This document shows, one piece after another, positions 13,301 to 25,370 of a stretch of DNA of 64,000 nt (positions are counted from its first letter, which is position 1; every line of letters begins with the position of its first letter). A program made the position numbers and the translations under genes. Source of the stretch: Anaspis maculata (Eukaryota > Arthropoda > Insecta > Coleoptera > Scraptiidae); NCBI GenBank assembly GCA_949128115.1, contig OX421963.1:80595635-80659634 (forward strand), read 5' to 3'. The notes below the pieces were generated by a model, which saw only the letters and a program-made list of their open reading frames with translations, made no database searches and had not been told where the DNA came from.

Positions 13301-15579
13301 GCATACAAGCCAGAAGAAGATGAAGAAGGGAATACATACATGAAATGGTCAATAATTTCATGTTGAGAAGATCTTCCAACACAGAGTGCACTCACGCGTC
13401 GTGTCTCGACTGTCTTGTCTTGTACAGTGCAACTCCATAAATCAATGTCCATGGAAGCGAATTTTCTCAACCTCACTGGGGCCACTGGACAAGCATTTTC
13501 AATAATTTTTCTTTCCTTTAGTGCTGCCGCTGACTTCCTTTGGCGTCATTTTATACACTGGCTCACTGGCCGCCACTACCAGAGCACAAGCAAAGACCCA
13601 CCAACCCGTGAAGACGGTTTCTAGCAAATTTACACTCCGAGGAACACGTTTTTATCTGTTTTCCCCAATAAAACTAAACATTTTGACTTGATGTGCATCA
13701 CACCGCGCGACGGGTGACATCTGCCACAATACCTAACCTTTTCACATACCACATTTACACAATCTATCTGCGACGACGGTTATGGATTCCTACTCATTCC
13801 TACCAACAAAAAATAATTTTTCCATAGCTTGCTCTAATGCAGATAGCCGTGAAATTGATTATATACTTACACTTACACCCTTGTAGACTGATAACTCCAT
13901 CATTTTTCTTTGTGTCCAAACCAAGGCAGAATCCTCTGGTTGTGATTATCCAACGCATTACTGAAGCGTTTTATTTCCAGGTCAAACCCTGGACGAGTTC
14001 AACGAACAAAAACCCGGAAGCAAGAACCCCGACAACAAGATCCTGATGTGCTGTACTCAGCTGCGTGACAAACAAAAAAACATTGCAAGTGACTCGAGAG
14101 CTTTAGCAATGACATCCGAAATCGTTCTTAAATTACGTGAAACTGTTTCAGGTGCTTTTGTCCAACGATTTCAACATCAGAAACAAAGCGATGATCCACG
14201 GAATCAGGGCGTTTGCTCATGATCAAAGCGCGAGTTTTCTCGGAAACAGGGCCGATTCGAGATCGAAAGCTGAAATAATTTTGGACAACTTCACCGGCTT
14301 GTGTTCCAAAGTTATCGCTTGCTGTGCAAGGGAAGCGTACGGCGACAACTGGTACAAGTTGCACCTTCTGGGCTCCAAACCGCGGTGCACAGAGGACTGC
14401 ATCAGGATATTCAAGAAGTACTGGTTCACCGTGTTCCGGGAGCACCTATTAAAACAGTTTCACAAAGCCGTCGACCACTTGGCTTCGTTTTTATCGAGGA
14501 ATGACAGAAGTGCGTGCTTATATGTCCAACATTAGGGCCTAGTTTCATAATGTCCGGTAGGATTTCAACCGGAGGTTGATGGGTGCCCCAGCCAATGGCG
14601 GCGCTTTAATTCGCTCTGGACTAAAGGTTGAAATCCAGCTGGGCTCAGCAGGCCGTCGTAAAGGCTCACGGCTCGATACCAAGCTGGGGCTGAGACCGCC
14701 ATAAGTGAGGTTACCATAGCAACGGCGGATACCAACCAATCAGACCGCTGATGTATTTGGCGAGTTACGCCGTCTCAAACTTGGCGCCTGCAACTTGGTA
14801 TCGAGCCCTCAGGGCTCAATTTCAAGCCCAATTTGCGTCCGAAGTTGCGCCGGATTGCCATGACAACGGCACAAAACAACCGGTTTAAGCCAATCAGGCC
14901 GCTGTATTTCGCAATTGCACCGCCGCAACTGTGCGCCATCTGACTTGAAATTGAGCCATCGGACAGCAGCCTGATAGCAGACGCAGTCTTCAGCCACAGC
15001 CGAGGCCACAGCTGAAACTGTAAACACCGAAAAAGTGCCATTCCAAATGGCATTTATTCCTTCTAAGCGGTAAAATTTGACGTCAATGCATAAATGCCAA
15101 AATGTGACTTTCCTTGATTTGAGGTGTCACCTGTCAATAGATGTCGAAACCTTGCATGATAGTTCCATGCTTTAGTCGCCCTAACAAATTCGGCTGACAT
15201 ACAAATTGTTAAATACCGGCTGTTTCGAATGTTCGTATCGAATGTTTGCAGCCAGCATGCCACTGGCTGTTGGTTGTTGTGACAGTTCGGTTGAGGAGAT
15301 CTACGCCTGAAAAAGCCCTCACAGTTTGTTCGTTTTATTCGTTCATTAGTCAGCTTTTTCCTAGGCTTTTTCCGAATTCTTGCCTCAAATAATGTAAACA
15401 TGCGGTTTAGTGTAACATTTTATTGTTTCGTTTCAGAACTGAAGGATGATTCGTCACAGCTCGGTGACCTCGTGAGGCATTGCATTCGGGTTTGTGTCTA
15501 CCTGAAGGATGTTAGGGATCAAAAGAATGCTGTGGAGGAGACGATTCGTAGGTTGAACGAAATTAAAGGGTTTCAATGA
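10383..15579 (+). CDS. SWT1: SWT1-like PIN-domain RNA endonuclease, 6 exons
   Basis: Exons: 10383-10850, 10904-11015, 11077-11232, 13981-14084, 14152-14509, 15437-15579. They sum to 1341 nt, an exact multiple of three, giving 446 aa. Residues 1-160 are charged and low in structure. The PIN nuclease domain follows: IVVDTNIFIAHL carries the first acidic residue, NEELDYLKED the second, VLLSNDFNIRNKAMI the third and GIRAFAHDQS follows, a layout typical of SWT1. The C-terminal part (LDNFTGLCSKVIACC to the end) is helical, as in the family. SWT1 is known in yeast to cleave unspliced or leaky pre-mRNAs near the nuclear pore. The fourth intron fits only with a GC donor (gcaagt at 14085). The start codon at 10383 is the first ATG of an open frame, and transcript ends are not seen. 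The symbol is by family resemblance. The protein is shorter than the vertebrate homologue. Confidence 0.87.
11331..12804. mobile_element. 1.5-kb foldback element in SWT1 intron 3
   Basis: About 390 bp at 11331-11735 reappears inverted at 12415-12804. Shared landmarks include GCATTTTGGAGTGCAGTAACGAG, the GGGGGCCAATGGGGGCCCTCC block and the ATTGAGTATCGTCATGTATGTCATAAGTGAAG block. The centre (11880-12230) is also partly inverted. The open frames it contains (for example 12301-12627) are mirror products of the arms, not genes. Confidence 0.85.
12886..13864. mobile_element. 0.98-kb foldback element in SWT1 intron 3
   Basis: The left end, tataatcaatttcacggc, and the right end, gccgtgaaattgattata, are reverse complements. 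The arms continue through the ATTAGAGCAAGCTATGG and TAGGAATGAGTAGGAATCCATAACCGTCG blocks to GGCGGCCAGTGAGCCAGTG near the centre. Each arm is roughly 350 bp. With the preceding foldback it makes up most of the 2748-nt third intron of SWT1. Confidence 0.85.
14545..14965. repeat. Three adjacent GC-rich palindromes in SWT1 intron 5
   Basis: Three hairpins lie head to tail: one around 14545-14640 (GGATTTCAACC with GGTTGAAATCC), one at 14670-14807 (GGCTCGATACCAAG with CTTGGTATCGAGCC) and one at 14811-14965 (GGGCTCAATTTCAAG with CTTGAAATTGAGCC). They are richer in GC than the host intron. They are probably MITEs; target duplications are not obvious. Confidence 0.65.
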
Positions 15580-17957
15580 TGTCCGTTGAGTCTTCCTAAT
15601 TTTGACAATATTTTTGCAGTCGAATGTTAAATTAATATATTTTTATCTATTTTGACAATATTTTTGTAGTCAAATGTTTGACAATTATATCATTATCTAT
15701 TAGAATACTAGGCCGTTGAGATTCTTACTTCTCTGTCTATTCAAATGAAATGGGTTTTGACTTTTTTTTTGAAAATTATTATATAATGAGTTATACGTCC
15801 AAGAATGTGGAAATCTGACTAATTCGAGCTTTTGTGGGGAATACATAAAGCTTAATTACAACTGTCACAAGCTGTAATTACTAATTATAAAGTTACGGAT
15901 GCCTGGAAGCATGAAGAGTGTTCCTCCTCTGAAATCTGTATTGTCTGAAAAACTATTACTTTCATGACTTCATGGCTGAAAAACTAAGGGAAGTCTATTA
16001 ATAATGATAATTTGCTATGCTGGCCGTCGCAATGAAAAATAGATTGGTGCAGGGAACGCTGCTTACTTTATTGAAAATCTTATTTTGTTATCCACAAGCA
16101 ACTTAGATGCATGTGTGTCGCTCTTGAATCCAAATTTCCTTCGTCGTTCGTTCTTCGTCCATTTTTTCGGTGCATCCAAATCAAAGCACACAGAGTCGGC
16201 GACAACATAGGTACTCATATATTAACGATTTCGCTTCCATATAACTCAGATTCTCATATTTTTAGGCCACAGACATCCTCTAAACTTCCGGCAAACGTCC
16301 TTGCTTTATCTCACGCCGCGTCCCCTCAAATCGCTAATCTGTCCTGAAAAAATTACGTAAATTTTGGAATGCAAACATCATCGCGTGAATCACACACTGC
16401 AATTTTGATCCAGAAACCGTGAAATCAAGGATCTTGGCGCCGATTTCTCGGCTCATTTTGCAACATCTTGTGTAACCTCAGATGACACGTCACCGACTGA
16501 AAATTTTTCAAGTAAAAGAGCGACTGAAAATACGAGTGATTTTTCAGTGAAGCAGTGTGTGTAATAATTATTGATGGTTCTTATTAGAGGTAAGAGGTAC
16601 AAGAGCAGCACTCGGTGCTTTGGCTGGCTGCCACAGCAATAATTTTCAATGCACGGATCTTTTTCCGCATTGTGAATCGATTGCCCAAGTATAACTGGCC
16701 TAGAGCGGAATTGTTTAAATGGTGGTGGTGGAGGTGATGCTGACCATTTTCGAAATTGGAAAGTGTTAGTTGGTATCACCTATTTCCAAGAAATCCTTTT
16801 TTAAAAAGCGATTATAATGAGAGTGATATTTCCGATATGGTATTTTGTTCGTGGAATTGAGTGCTGCACGCGCGAATCGTTTGTTAGATGAGGACATTTA
16901 GAGCAATAATTCAAGAGTAATAGGTAATAACCAGCCTGAAGGAAAACAAATTTAGAACAGCAGTTGGAAATTTATCAAAATATTGACCAGAAGGAAGTAT
17001 TACATCTATGTCGATTGTCGGTGTATAGTCATTTTATGGGAGCAGTCATCTTGAATGCCACAATCACAGTGCAAATTTGATATCGGGTTGTCAGTTTTTA
17101 AGAAATTTTTGATGTAACTGAAAAGGCGGATGGGTAGTAGATATTTTATTTTGAAAATAGAGAATTCAAATGTGGCATGCGACTGTCTTGAAGAAAAATT
17201 TATGGGCGATGCTACTTGATTTTCAAATTTTGTATTTTCAGAAAATTTCAATTTTTTTTGAGATTTTTCTTTCAATTTTCAATTTTTGACTTTCACAATA
17301 AAGTACCAAAAGTGATTCTACTAATCCACTTTTTCAGTGGCATCAAAAATCCCTTGAAAGGTTTGGCCTCCAGAACGTGGATTCAGTTTGCACCTCGGCT
17401 GCACCAGGAGACATCAAGAAAATAAAAACCACGTAAATCGTGGATATTTATGCAAACAAGTAGTAAACCGTCACGTTTTTGTTTTCCCAAGAGCCATAAA
17501 AATACGACGAGAAACAGAGAAAGAACTGAAAATTGACCTCCAGCTATTCAGAACATAATAACAATTTAAAGTTGACTAATAGAATACACTTTTGGTGTAC
17601 CTATTTACTTTGAAGATAGGAAAGTCAAATTTGGCATGCGACTTATTTAAAGAGAAATGTATGGGCGATACCATTCCATTTTCAAAGGTACTAAAAGTGA
17701 ATTAGTAGAAATCATTTTTCGTGCCTTTATTTTGAAAGTGGAATAGTCAAATTTGTCAAAAGACTTGTTTTTTTTAGTTTGGGAATTCAATAGCAGAGTG
17801 GCCATACACTTCTCTTCAAGAAAGTCGCATGACAAAGAATTTTTTATTTTCAAAATAAAGGTACCAACTGTGATACATACTAGTTACTGATTCACTTTTT
17901 CAGTGGCATCAGAAACCCTTGGACGTCATTTCCTAGTGTTTTTTCTTCTGCTGTGAT
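15580..17957. other. Gene-free stretch downstream of SWT1
   Basis: AT-rich sequence without a recognisable exon. The 17100-17250 segment (AATTCAAATGTGGCATGCGACT, ATGGGCGATGC) is repeated in diverged form at 17580-17690 and inverted at 17790-17880, indicating a small dispersed repeat. Nothing else is seen. Confidence 0.45.
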
Positions 17958-18184
17958 CCTCGGCTGAACCTGTCTGCCAAAAACAGTGGAAAAAAAAATA
18001 GGGCCCAACTAAAATGGCTTTGGCAACATGATGTATATTTTGAAATTTGAATTTTCCGGAAATTCGATTTTATTTTTACGGAATTTTTTTTTTCGTTCGA
18101 AAAAATACATCAATTTTTTGACAGTTCTCAAATGAGTGCCTCGATTTTTTTCGTTTTTTTTTCGGCAGACAGGTTTAGCCGAGG
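17958..18184. mobile_element. 227-bp foldback MITE
   Basis: The left end, cctcggctgaacctgtctgcc, pairs with ggcagacaggtttagccgagg at the right end. The interior is AT-rich and noncoding. Confidence 0.7.
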
Positions 18185-18295
18185 GGCTCGACAGAAAAGT
18201 CTATCTGTGTCTCTTTCGCACTGCCGGTAGTCCGCAGTCTGTCCTTGTGATGGAAATGATAGCTTTAAGGAAGGCGTCATCCTGTGGAAAGACTT

Positions 18296-18737
18296 ATACC
18301 GGGTGGCCCACCGAAAACCGAAAACGAAACTTGACCTCACTTGTTTGTATACTGCAATATGTCTACTGAACGGACATAAGCCCCGTCATGGGGTTCGGCA
18401 ACTACGAGCCAGCCTTCTAGAAAGGGGTTTAACCCTCCAAAAACACTGAAATTAGCATTACCTATCTAGAAAAATTTGTATCGAATCGAGAAAAAACTAA
18501 CACAGCTATTAAGACGATTGAATCAGCTTTGAAATGATGTATCACTCAACCCCAATTGACATTTAAAATTTGTGAAGGGGCTGCCACCCTGACTACGGGG
18601 GTAAAACTCCACGGTTAAATTAAGAGCAGTTGAACGTCCCCCTTGAAAATAAAATTGACCTGTCCGGGATTATGTCGAAAAAATTAGGGCGAATGCCCAA
18701 AAATCTGTCTGTTTCGTTTTCAATGGGCCATCCTGTA
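18296..18737. mobile_element. 442-bp MITE with TACMGGGTGGCCCA ends
   Basis: The left end taccgggtggcccaccgaaaac is mirrored at the right end by GTTTTCAATGGGCCATCCTGTA. The ends start at TA, as is usual for mariner/Tc1-type insertions. The interior contains GGGGTTTAACCCT and CTACGGGGGTAAAAC segments and no open frame of interest. Confidence 0.7.
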
Positions 18738-19088
18738 TGTACATGAAGTGGTGGAGTATGAGAGACGGAAACGTGTACACTTTGGCCTCACTGGGTGGGT
18801 TTATTCAAGCGCCAAGGAATGCAAGAAAAAATACAGATTCTTGCAATGTAGCTGGCTAGCGAGTGATACCTATGGTTGTTTTGGAGGTACCTACATACTG
18901 CAAAAATCCTACTTTTTATTTTATATAATATTGAGATACCCAAAATATTACACGTATCATACTTTCATACTCTACCTAATGGCATTTCAGAAATCTATAG
19001 AGTGTTTTTATTGCTTTCCATTCATTGGTTTTGATAAGGGAAGTGTACAAAGTTCTCGCTGACTTTTAGGTTAAGGAACTACAGCCTT

Positions 19089-19387
19089 AAGGTTGGGGTT
19101 GGATTGTTGGAATAAGGCGTTACGGAATCAATTCCAGCGGGCTTATTCCTTGACAAAAATTTACCCGAGAATTTACCATTCAAAGTCTCTTTCGAAATCT
19201 ACAGGGAGGTACTATGGATTGGCCATCGAAGCATTTTCTAAATGAAATTTTCAATTAAAAAATACTTTTTACGGTCAATCCACAGTGCCTCCCTGTAGAT
19301 TTTGGAAGAGACCTGGATGGTTAATTTCTGTCAAGAAACAGACCCGCTGGAATTGATTCCGCAACGTCTTCTTTCAATTCAACTCTG
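19089..19387. mobile_element. 300-bp foldback MITE, GGAATCAATTCC family
   Basis: Inverted arms share AAGGCGTTACGGAATCAATTCC, TTATTCCTTGACA, GGTCTCTTCC and CTACAGGGAGG. Related ends are found at 26142-26760 and at 29223-32074, so this is a three-member family in the window. Confidence 0.75.
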
Positions 19388-19389
19388 TT

Positions 19390-21184
19390 CTCAAATGAAA
19401 TTCTGTTCAAACTTGGCGCGGTTTACAGTGAAAATAATTATGGGAGTGGGTATCTGTAATGGCTATGCGCGTGGGACGGATTGTTTCACTCAGGTGCAGG
19501 TGGCAACACTGGTCAGACACAGTCGGGCTCAGCAGCAGCCAGTCGCTCGCTAGAAACCACGTGTGTGTGCTCAGCCCATTTCCCATTTTATTCTACCTGC
19601 TCTTTCACCTAAACGGAACGAAGCCAAGTTCATTCATCGAGGCTCCATCCAAAACGGTAAGCATCACAAATTTTGTTTATTGTTATTCTATTATCTCGTC
19701 TACTGTCATTATCAGCGTCCCGTTTCTTTACTAAGTATACCCCAACCAATGGAGCTAAACTGCAGAGAAAGACTGATTTAACCAATCAGCGTAATATACA
19801 TCCTCAAAACGATTACATCTAGCAAGTGCGTAGGTACGTCACGCGGAGCTCTCGAACGCCATGATTTTAATATAATAATTGGGTATCTAGAGATACCTAG
19901 GCTGGATTTGTTTTTTTGGCTGTCTTGTTTTTATTATTTATTTTTATTTTCATGAATAAACAATATTCACTCAATTTTATTTCATAATAAGTACCTACCT
20001 AAGTAATAAGTTTGAAGTCGAGTTTGAATTTCTTAGCCTCTTGTTGTTTTGGTAACGATGCATTTATAATGCATTGTTGCATTATTTATAGCTAGCAGGA
20101 TACGATCTAAATATATGTTTACAAAACAATACAATCATTCAAATAAATTCGATTTATCCGATGCTGGTAATTATTTTACAACTAGGCAATCCATTTGAAA
20201 GGGTAGAAAAAAGGAATTGGAAAAGAAAAGAGAAATAAAGAAAGCACTTCTAGTAAATAAGAAACATCAGTAAAGTGGGGCAGTAATAAGAAAAGACTAG
20301 ATGAAAAGTTGGTGTGACGAAAAACTGTACAGAGAACGCAGTATACTTTACTTCTTTACGTACACATCTTGTTCTTTTTTGCTAAAAGCAACAACCAACA
20401 CCGAAAATAATCGGTTCGTACTCCTCAGTTTTTATTTCGACTCGTTTTGACCGATACTGATGGAAAAAGTGCAGTTTGTCATTTTTTGTTGAATCGAAAA
20501 AAAGCAGAGTTAGCTTTGTTGTCGAAAGATTTGATCATAAGCCAATCGAGTTGTTTTGTTTCCAAAGCCAGCTCCGAATTATTATTTTTTTGTTGCTGTT
20601 GATGGTGGTTGGAGAGTCAGAATAAGGCCTAGTCCCCAAGAAGCGTACCTATTGCCGACACGAAAACACGTAAGCTCATTACCCAATAAAAACGCACACA
20701 GCTTTTGACGCGAAGTGTACTGATTTTATGAATTTTGACTACCCTGTCACTGTGACAGCAAGCCAAAACTCCAAAAATTTGTACACTCCGCATGGTTACG
20801 CGTTTTTATTGAATAATGACCGTAACTGGCCCATCGAAGTTCCACTAATTTCAACTTCTCAGCTGATTCCGTCGTCTTGAATGCCAATTTTACATTCAAA
20901 TTGGCATTTGAGCCTTGCTTGAGCCGAAAGAATCCGCCGAGAAGTGCAAATCGGTCGATTACTTCTGCGGAACGTCAATGTCAATATTTCCGCGCGACAT
21001 TTCGCGATTCCGTCACGGCAAAACGCTCCATGGAGACTCGCCCTGAAAGAAGTTGTCGGGGTGACAGGCAAACACAGACAGGCAAATGAAGAGTGACAGA
21101 TATATTCGTATTGACAGATTCCTTTCCACAGATAAATCTGCCGTGTGAAGACCCGAGAGCTCTGCGCGCAGTGCACATCCAATA
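19390..21184. other. Gene-free stretch upstream of SERF
   Basis: A GT-rich donor-like site (AACGGTAAGC near 19655) follows a pyrimidine-rich segment and could end an untranslated exon, but nothing proves it. A weak inverted repeat spans about 20668-20825 (CATTACCCAATAAAAACGC with GCGTTTTTATTGAATAATG). No coding exon is seen. Confidence 0.35.
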
Positions 21185-21367
21185 ATGACGAGAGGAAACC
21201 AAAGAGATCTGGCCAGGGCCAAAAACCTGAAGAAGGCACAAGACGACGCGAAAAAGAAGAAAGACGACGGACTGACGGTCGAACAGAGGAAACTGAGAGA
21301 CGCCGAAGTCATGAGGGAGAAGCAAAAGAAGAAAGAAGAGGAAGCTGCGAAGAAGGCAAAGAATTAA
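21185..21367 (+). CDS. SERF / 4F5 family small basic protein
   Basis: This is a 60-aa protein in one exon, the usual length for the family. It opens with [19 protein letters not shown], the signature N-terminus of small EDRK-rich factors, and continues with [21 protein letters not shown] and a lysine/glutamate-rich, strongly helical tail. SERF proteins bind RNA and act on amyloid-prone proteins; in insects the family is often called 4F5. The start is the only ATG in the conserved context. An AATAAAG polyadenylation signal follows near 21465. No intron is seen inside the coding region. The longer overlapping frame at 21145-21465 is a shadow. Confidence 0.9.
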   Translation: MTRGNQRDLARAKNLKKAQDDAKKKKDDGLTVEQRKLRDAEVMREKQKKKEEEAAKKAKN

Positions 21368-21625
21368 AAAGCATATTGTGCGAGGGGTCGACGCCTAATT
21401 TAAGAAGTGTGTATTTTTGTCCTTTTGTAAAACTTTTTCCTGAAATATGGAATGAGACGTTTTAAAATAAAGATTTCTACTCATACCTACTTTTTTTCTC
21501 TTAATCTGATCGACGGGAAGCTATTGGGCATAACACCACGAGTGCAATGCATAATATTTTCGAGTCACTAGAACCGAACCAGTTCAGCCGAGGGGGTAAT
21601 CACTCGCGAAAGGGGTGTCCCAACT

Positions 21626-21985
21626 GTGCAATATTGCACACTATTGCACGATATTGCACGATATTGCACATTATTGCACACTATTGCACACTATTGCACA
21701 CTATTGCACGATATTGCACACTATTGCGCACTATTGCACACTATTGCACGATATTGCACACTATTGCACACTATTGCACACTATTGCACACTATTGCACA
21801 CTATTGCACGATATTGCACACTATTGCACGATATTGCACACTATTGCACACTATTGCACACTATTGCACGATATTGCACACTATTACAAATATTGCACAT
21901 ATTACACACTATTGCATACTATTGCACGATATTGCACACTATTACACACTTTGCACATATAACACGCATTCTTATTGATTACACA
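21626..21985. repeat. 10-bp tandem repeat array 1 (TATTGCACNN)n
   Basis: About 25 consecutive units of TATTGCAC followed by AC or GA run from about 21632 to 21890, then decay into TATTACACA-type units to about 21985. Because 10 bp and the 3-base codon share no factor, every frame is open and encodes the same pseudo-peptide, so the long open frames here are artefacts. Confidence 0.95.
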
Positions 21986-22403
21986 AATTATAAACTTACT
22001 ATTACACATGGTATTGTAGGTAGCTAGGTAGGTAGGTGGGTACATTCGAAGTACAATCGGTACCTACAATCGCGTGAAGGGCTAGATTGCTTCAAGAACT
22101 TTAAAAGTGACTTTACGGCTGAAACAACATCTCATTAAATATCTACCAACTTGAAACAAATTAGAAACTGTCTTATTTCCCGGACACATGGAATCAAACT
22201 TGGCCTGAAGTTTGGCCACCCATTATGTATTCAGCTATTTTGCTCAAAATTGAAATCAAACATATTAAAGCAAAGATCGATGTGTGTATGGAAAAAAAAA
22301 TAGGAGAATATGCCGAGGAATATGCCCTCACGGGCTCAGTAACAAATTTTCATTCGGGTGAACTCGCATTAAGTGGGTGATACATGAAAACAAACGTGTA
22401 CTA

Positions 22404-23110
22404 TACAGGGTGTTTCACTTTTTTGTCAATATATTCAGGAGATGGTAGAGAGCATCGAAAAATAAATATTATCGCCAAAAGAAAGACAGGAAAACATAAA
22501 TACAGTAGGAGCTCGATAACGTGAACCTCGACGTGAACAGTAGGATATGTGAACATTACTACTCGTTAACGTGAACAGCGATACACTCGATAACAGGCAC
22601 TGGACAATTCAGCAAGCGATGTACGTCAATGGTTCATTCATCCATTTAACTTGAGAAACATCTTTTTCTCATTTTTTTCACAGAATACCGTTAATTAAGG
22701 CTATCAATTATTGCATACTAGCAAGTGAGAAGAGAAGAGACACTTCATAGCATCTAGGTATACATATTCAACTATACAATGATACATTACAATTACCATT
22801 TTACTAGGTAGTAATCTATTTGGGCGACAATCAGCAAAATTTTACTCCTGTTCTGTGGTTCATTCGAGTTAAATGTTTCAAATTTCTCAGACAAACTATC
22901 AATCACTCGAAAAGTAGACCCGATATTATCTTGGTGAAAATCCCTCGACTTTGACAATTATTTTCGGGTTAAAACGATTCAATGAGAAAACACTAAGCAC
23001 TTGTTATTGATTGAAATGCTGTGTAAAAAGCCGAATAAAAAAAAAACAAAAGTTGTTAATGCTCTACCGCATCTCCTGAAATATCAACAGAAAGTGTGTA
23101 ACGCCCTGCA
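22404..23110. mobile_element. 0.7-kb element with TACAGGGTGTTTCAC ends
   Basis: The left end tacagggtgtttcact-TTTTTGTCAATAT is mirrored on the right by ATATCAACAGAAAGTGTGTAACGCCCTG. The adjacent blocks GGAGATGGTAGAGAGCATC and GCTCTACCGCATCTCC also pair. The element at 36981-37377 has the same ends, so the two form a family. The interior is AT-rich and noncoding. Confidence 0.75.
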
Positions 23111-23736
23111 TACAGGTGTTTCAATGGAAACAAGCCACCCTGAATAAATTTTTTGCCAGGCGAAATTTTTTTATCTTCACCCACACCCACACCAACTTCG
23201 GAATTTCAAATGACACTATTTACTTTGCGATACCGATACATCAAATTATCAAAAATTTAAATCTCTTTCTGGAAAAATATTTCAAAAGTTTTTTACCCCA
23301 CCCCCTTTTTTTCTAAAATTCTCTGAATGTCCAATTTGATATCCTTGACTTTTCAATTCTCTTCAATGGTGTCAACGTCATCCTGCACAGCATCAAAGGA
23401 AAACATTTTCGGTGAAAAAAGTGCCACGCAAATTCACCCCTTTCGCTCCCTCCCACCCCACTTGGGGACACTACCTATTTACCGAGCTATTTACTTTGTG
23501 ATATATCAAATTTGAAGAGAATTGAATTATCTTTCCAAAAAAAGATTTTCAAAATTTTCAAAAACTCCCTTGCTCTCCTAAAATACTCTGATGTCCAATT
23601 TAATGGAGGAAAAGTTAAAAATATAGAAAAAATGTTTCCCGTAAATAGGGGTCGAGTGATACATCATTTGAAAAGCCTCCCGAGTTCTTTTTTTAACAAA
23701 ACATACATCATCTAATACTATCGGCTAATACATCAT

Positions 23737-24388
23737 CAGACGATCAGACCACAACTGCACAGACACGTGTTTCGCCCCTATTGGGAGCTCACCAGTGCGT
23801 AAGCATCCAGTTCGACCATCCGGTGCTGTGGCAGTCAGAGATCCTTGCAATGTACACAGTGGGGGCTCCTCTAATATGTAAGCCTCTCAAGCGGCGCCAT
23901 CTATCAAAGGCATTCCGCGATGCTATATTCCAAAAGCATCAGACAGACAGCGAATATGATACGAAATTTCACGCAAAGCCAAACCGTCGCCAGGAGCATC
24001 GATGGTAAAGTGTACAATGTAAATGCAACATACATAGGTATACTCGAGCCGAGTTGAGCAATGTTAGAGAACATAAACACGCAAATGGGTCCACTTTGGC
24101 CCTAGGAAGCTGCGACGGTTTGGCTTGACGTGGAATTTCGTATTATATTCCTTGCCTGCCTGATGCCAAAGATTCCTGGTGCTTTTGGAATATAGCACCG
24201 CGGAATGCCTTTGATAGATGGCGCCGCTTGAGAGACTTACATATCATGAGTCCCCCACTGTGTGCATTACAAGGATCTGACTACCAAAGCGCCGGGCATC
24301 CGGATTGGATGCCTGCGCACCAATACATGAGCCCCCAGTAGAGTAGGGGCGAAACATGCGTCTGTGCAGTTTTGGTCTGATCGTCTAG
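23737..24388. mobile_element. 0.65-kb foldback element
   Basis: Arms of about 250-300 bp pair: CAGACGATCAGACC at 23737 with GGTCTGATCGTCTAG at 24374, ACACGTGTTTCGCCCCTA with TAGGGGCGAAACATG, and AAGCGGCGCCATCTATCAAAGGCATTCCGC with its inverse at about 24200. The short frame at 23781-24008 lies wholly in one arm and is not a gene. Confidence 0.85.
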
Positions 24389-25165
24389 TGTTGTAGGCGG
24401 AGAGCTTTGTTTTATTAAAAATGCGATACATCTAAAAGGCGCAATATTTGCGTATTTGTGTTTTCTTCTTTTTTTGTGCAGAAAAAAACAAAATCGAAAC
24501 ATTTGTTTTCAAGTAACAATTTTAAAAGTCAAAAACATCCGTTTAGGAGATAGACGAAGAGATACGTGACCAGACGGATCGACAATGAAGTTTAGCTGAG
24601 TGCCAAAAAATGATTTTGGAAAAATCGGAAAAAATGTACACTGTCAAATTTAGAATTTTTGAAAAATGTGGGCGTATGAGGGGCAGATTCAATTTCTGTG
24701 GGTGAAAAACATTGAAATGGAAGTTTCTCATTATCCAAATTATAATATAATATTTCATATTATATTATTGTAAGAGCAAAGCCCGGACAAAGCCCCAATG
24801 GGAGATCGCAAGAAAAGAGCAAGGTCAATATTCCCCCCCCCCCCCAATCCCTGTATATGGCGAAACTTGTACATAAACGTTGTCTATACTTTTGAGCGAG
24901 CTTTTGATCTGAGTATAGAGGTACTTATGTCAATTCTTAACCAGATTCACTGAGAAGACCACCTTTTCCTGAGTGTTCATATGTCGTGGGAGCGACAATT
25001 GGGTAACCTTCCACCAATTTCACGCATAATTTGCACTCACTTCAGATATTAGATGTTACTTCTCATATATTAGACGGTATTACACTTATTACACACATAT
25101 TTCATGCTTATTTCTCATATTACACGCGTTCTATGCGAGTTCCATGCTTATCACATATTATACGT

Positions 25166-25370
25166 TAGTACACATATTGCACGATATTGCACACTATTGC
25201 ACGATATTGCACACTATTGCACGCCATTGCACGATATTGCACACCATTGCACGATATTGCACACCATTGCACGATATTGCACACCATTGCACGATATTGC
25301 ACACTATTGCACGATATTGCACGATATTGCACAGTATTGCACAGTATTGCACACTATTGCACACACCTTG
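25166..25370. repeat. 10-bp tandem repeat array 2 (TATTGCACNN)n
   Basis: About 20 units of the same decamer as the array 3.5 kb to the left, here mostly TATTGCACGA and CATTGCACAC variants. Flanks from 25040 to 25165 contain decayed ATTACACG-type units. It is open in several frames on both strands for the same arithmetic reason. Confidence 0.95.

Noticed and set aside
21626..21985. CRISPR-like array
   Set aside because: Units are 10 bp with no spacers, and the genome is eukaryotic.
21547..22027. Three overlapping long open frames rich in HTIARYCTLL
   Set aside because: They are translations of a 10-bp tandem repeat; all frames are open for arithmetic reasons. The same holds for 25104-25462.
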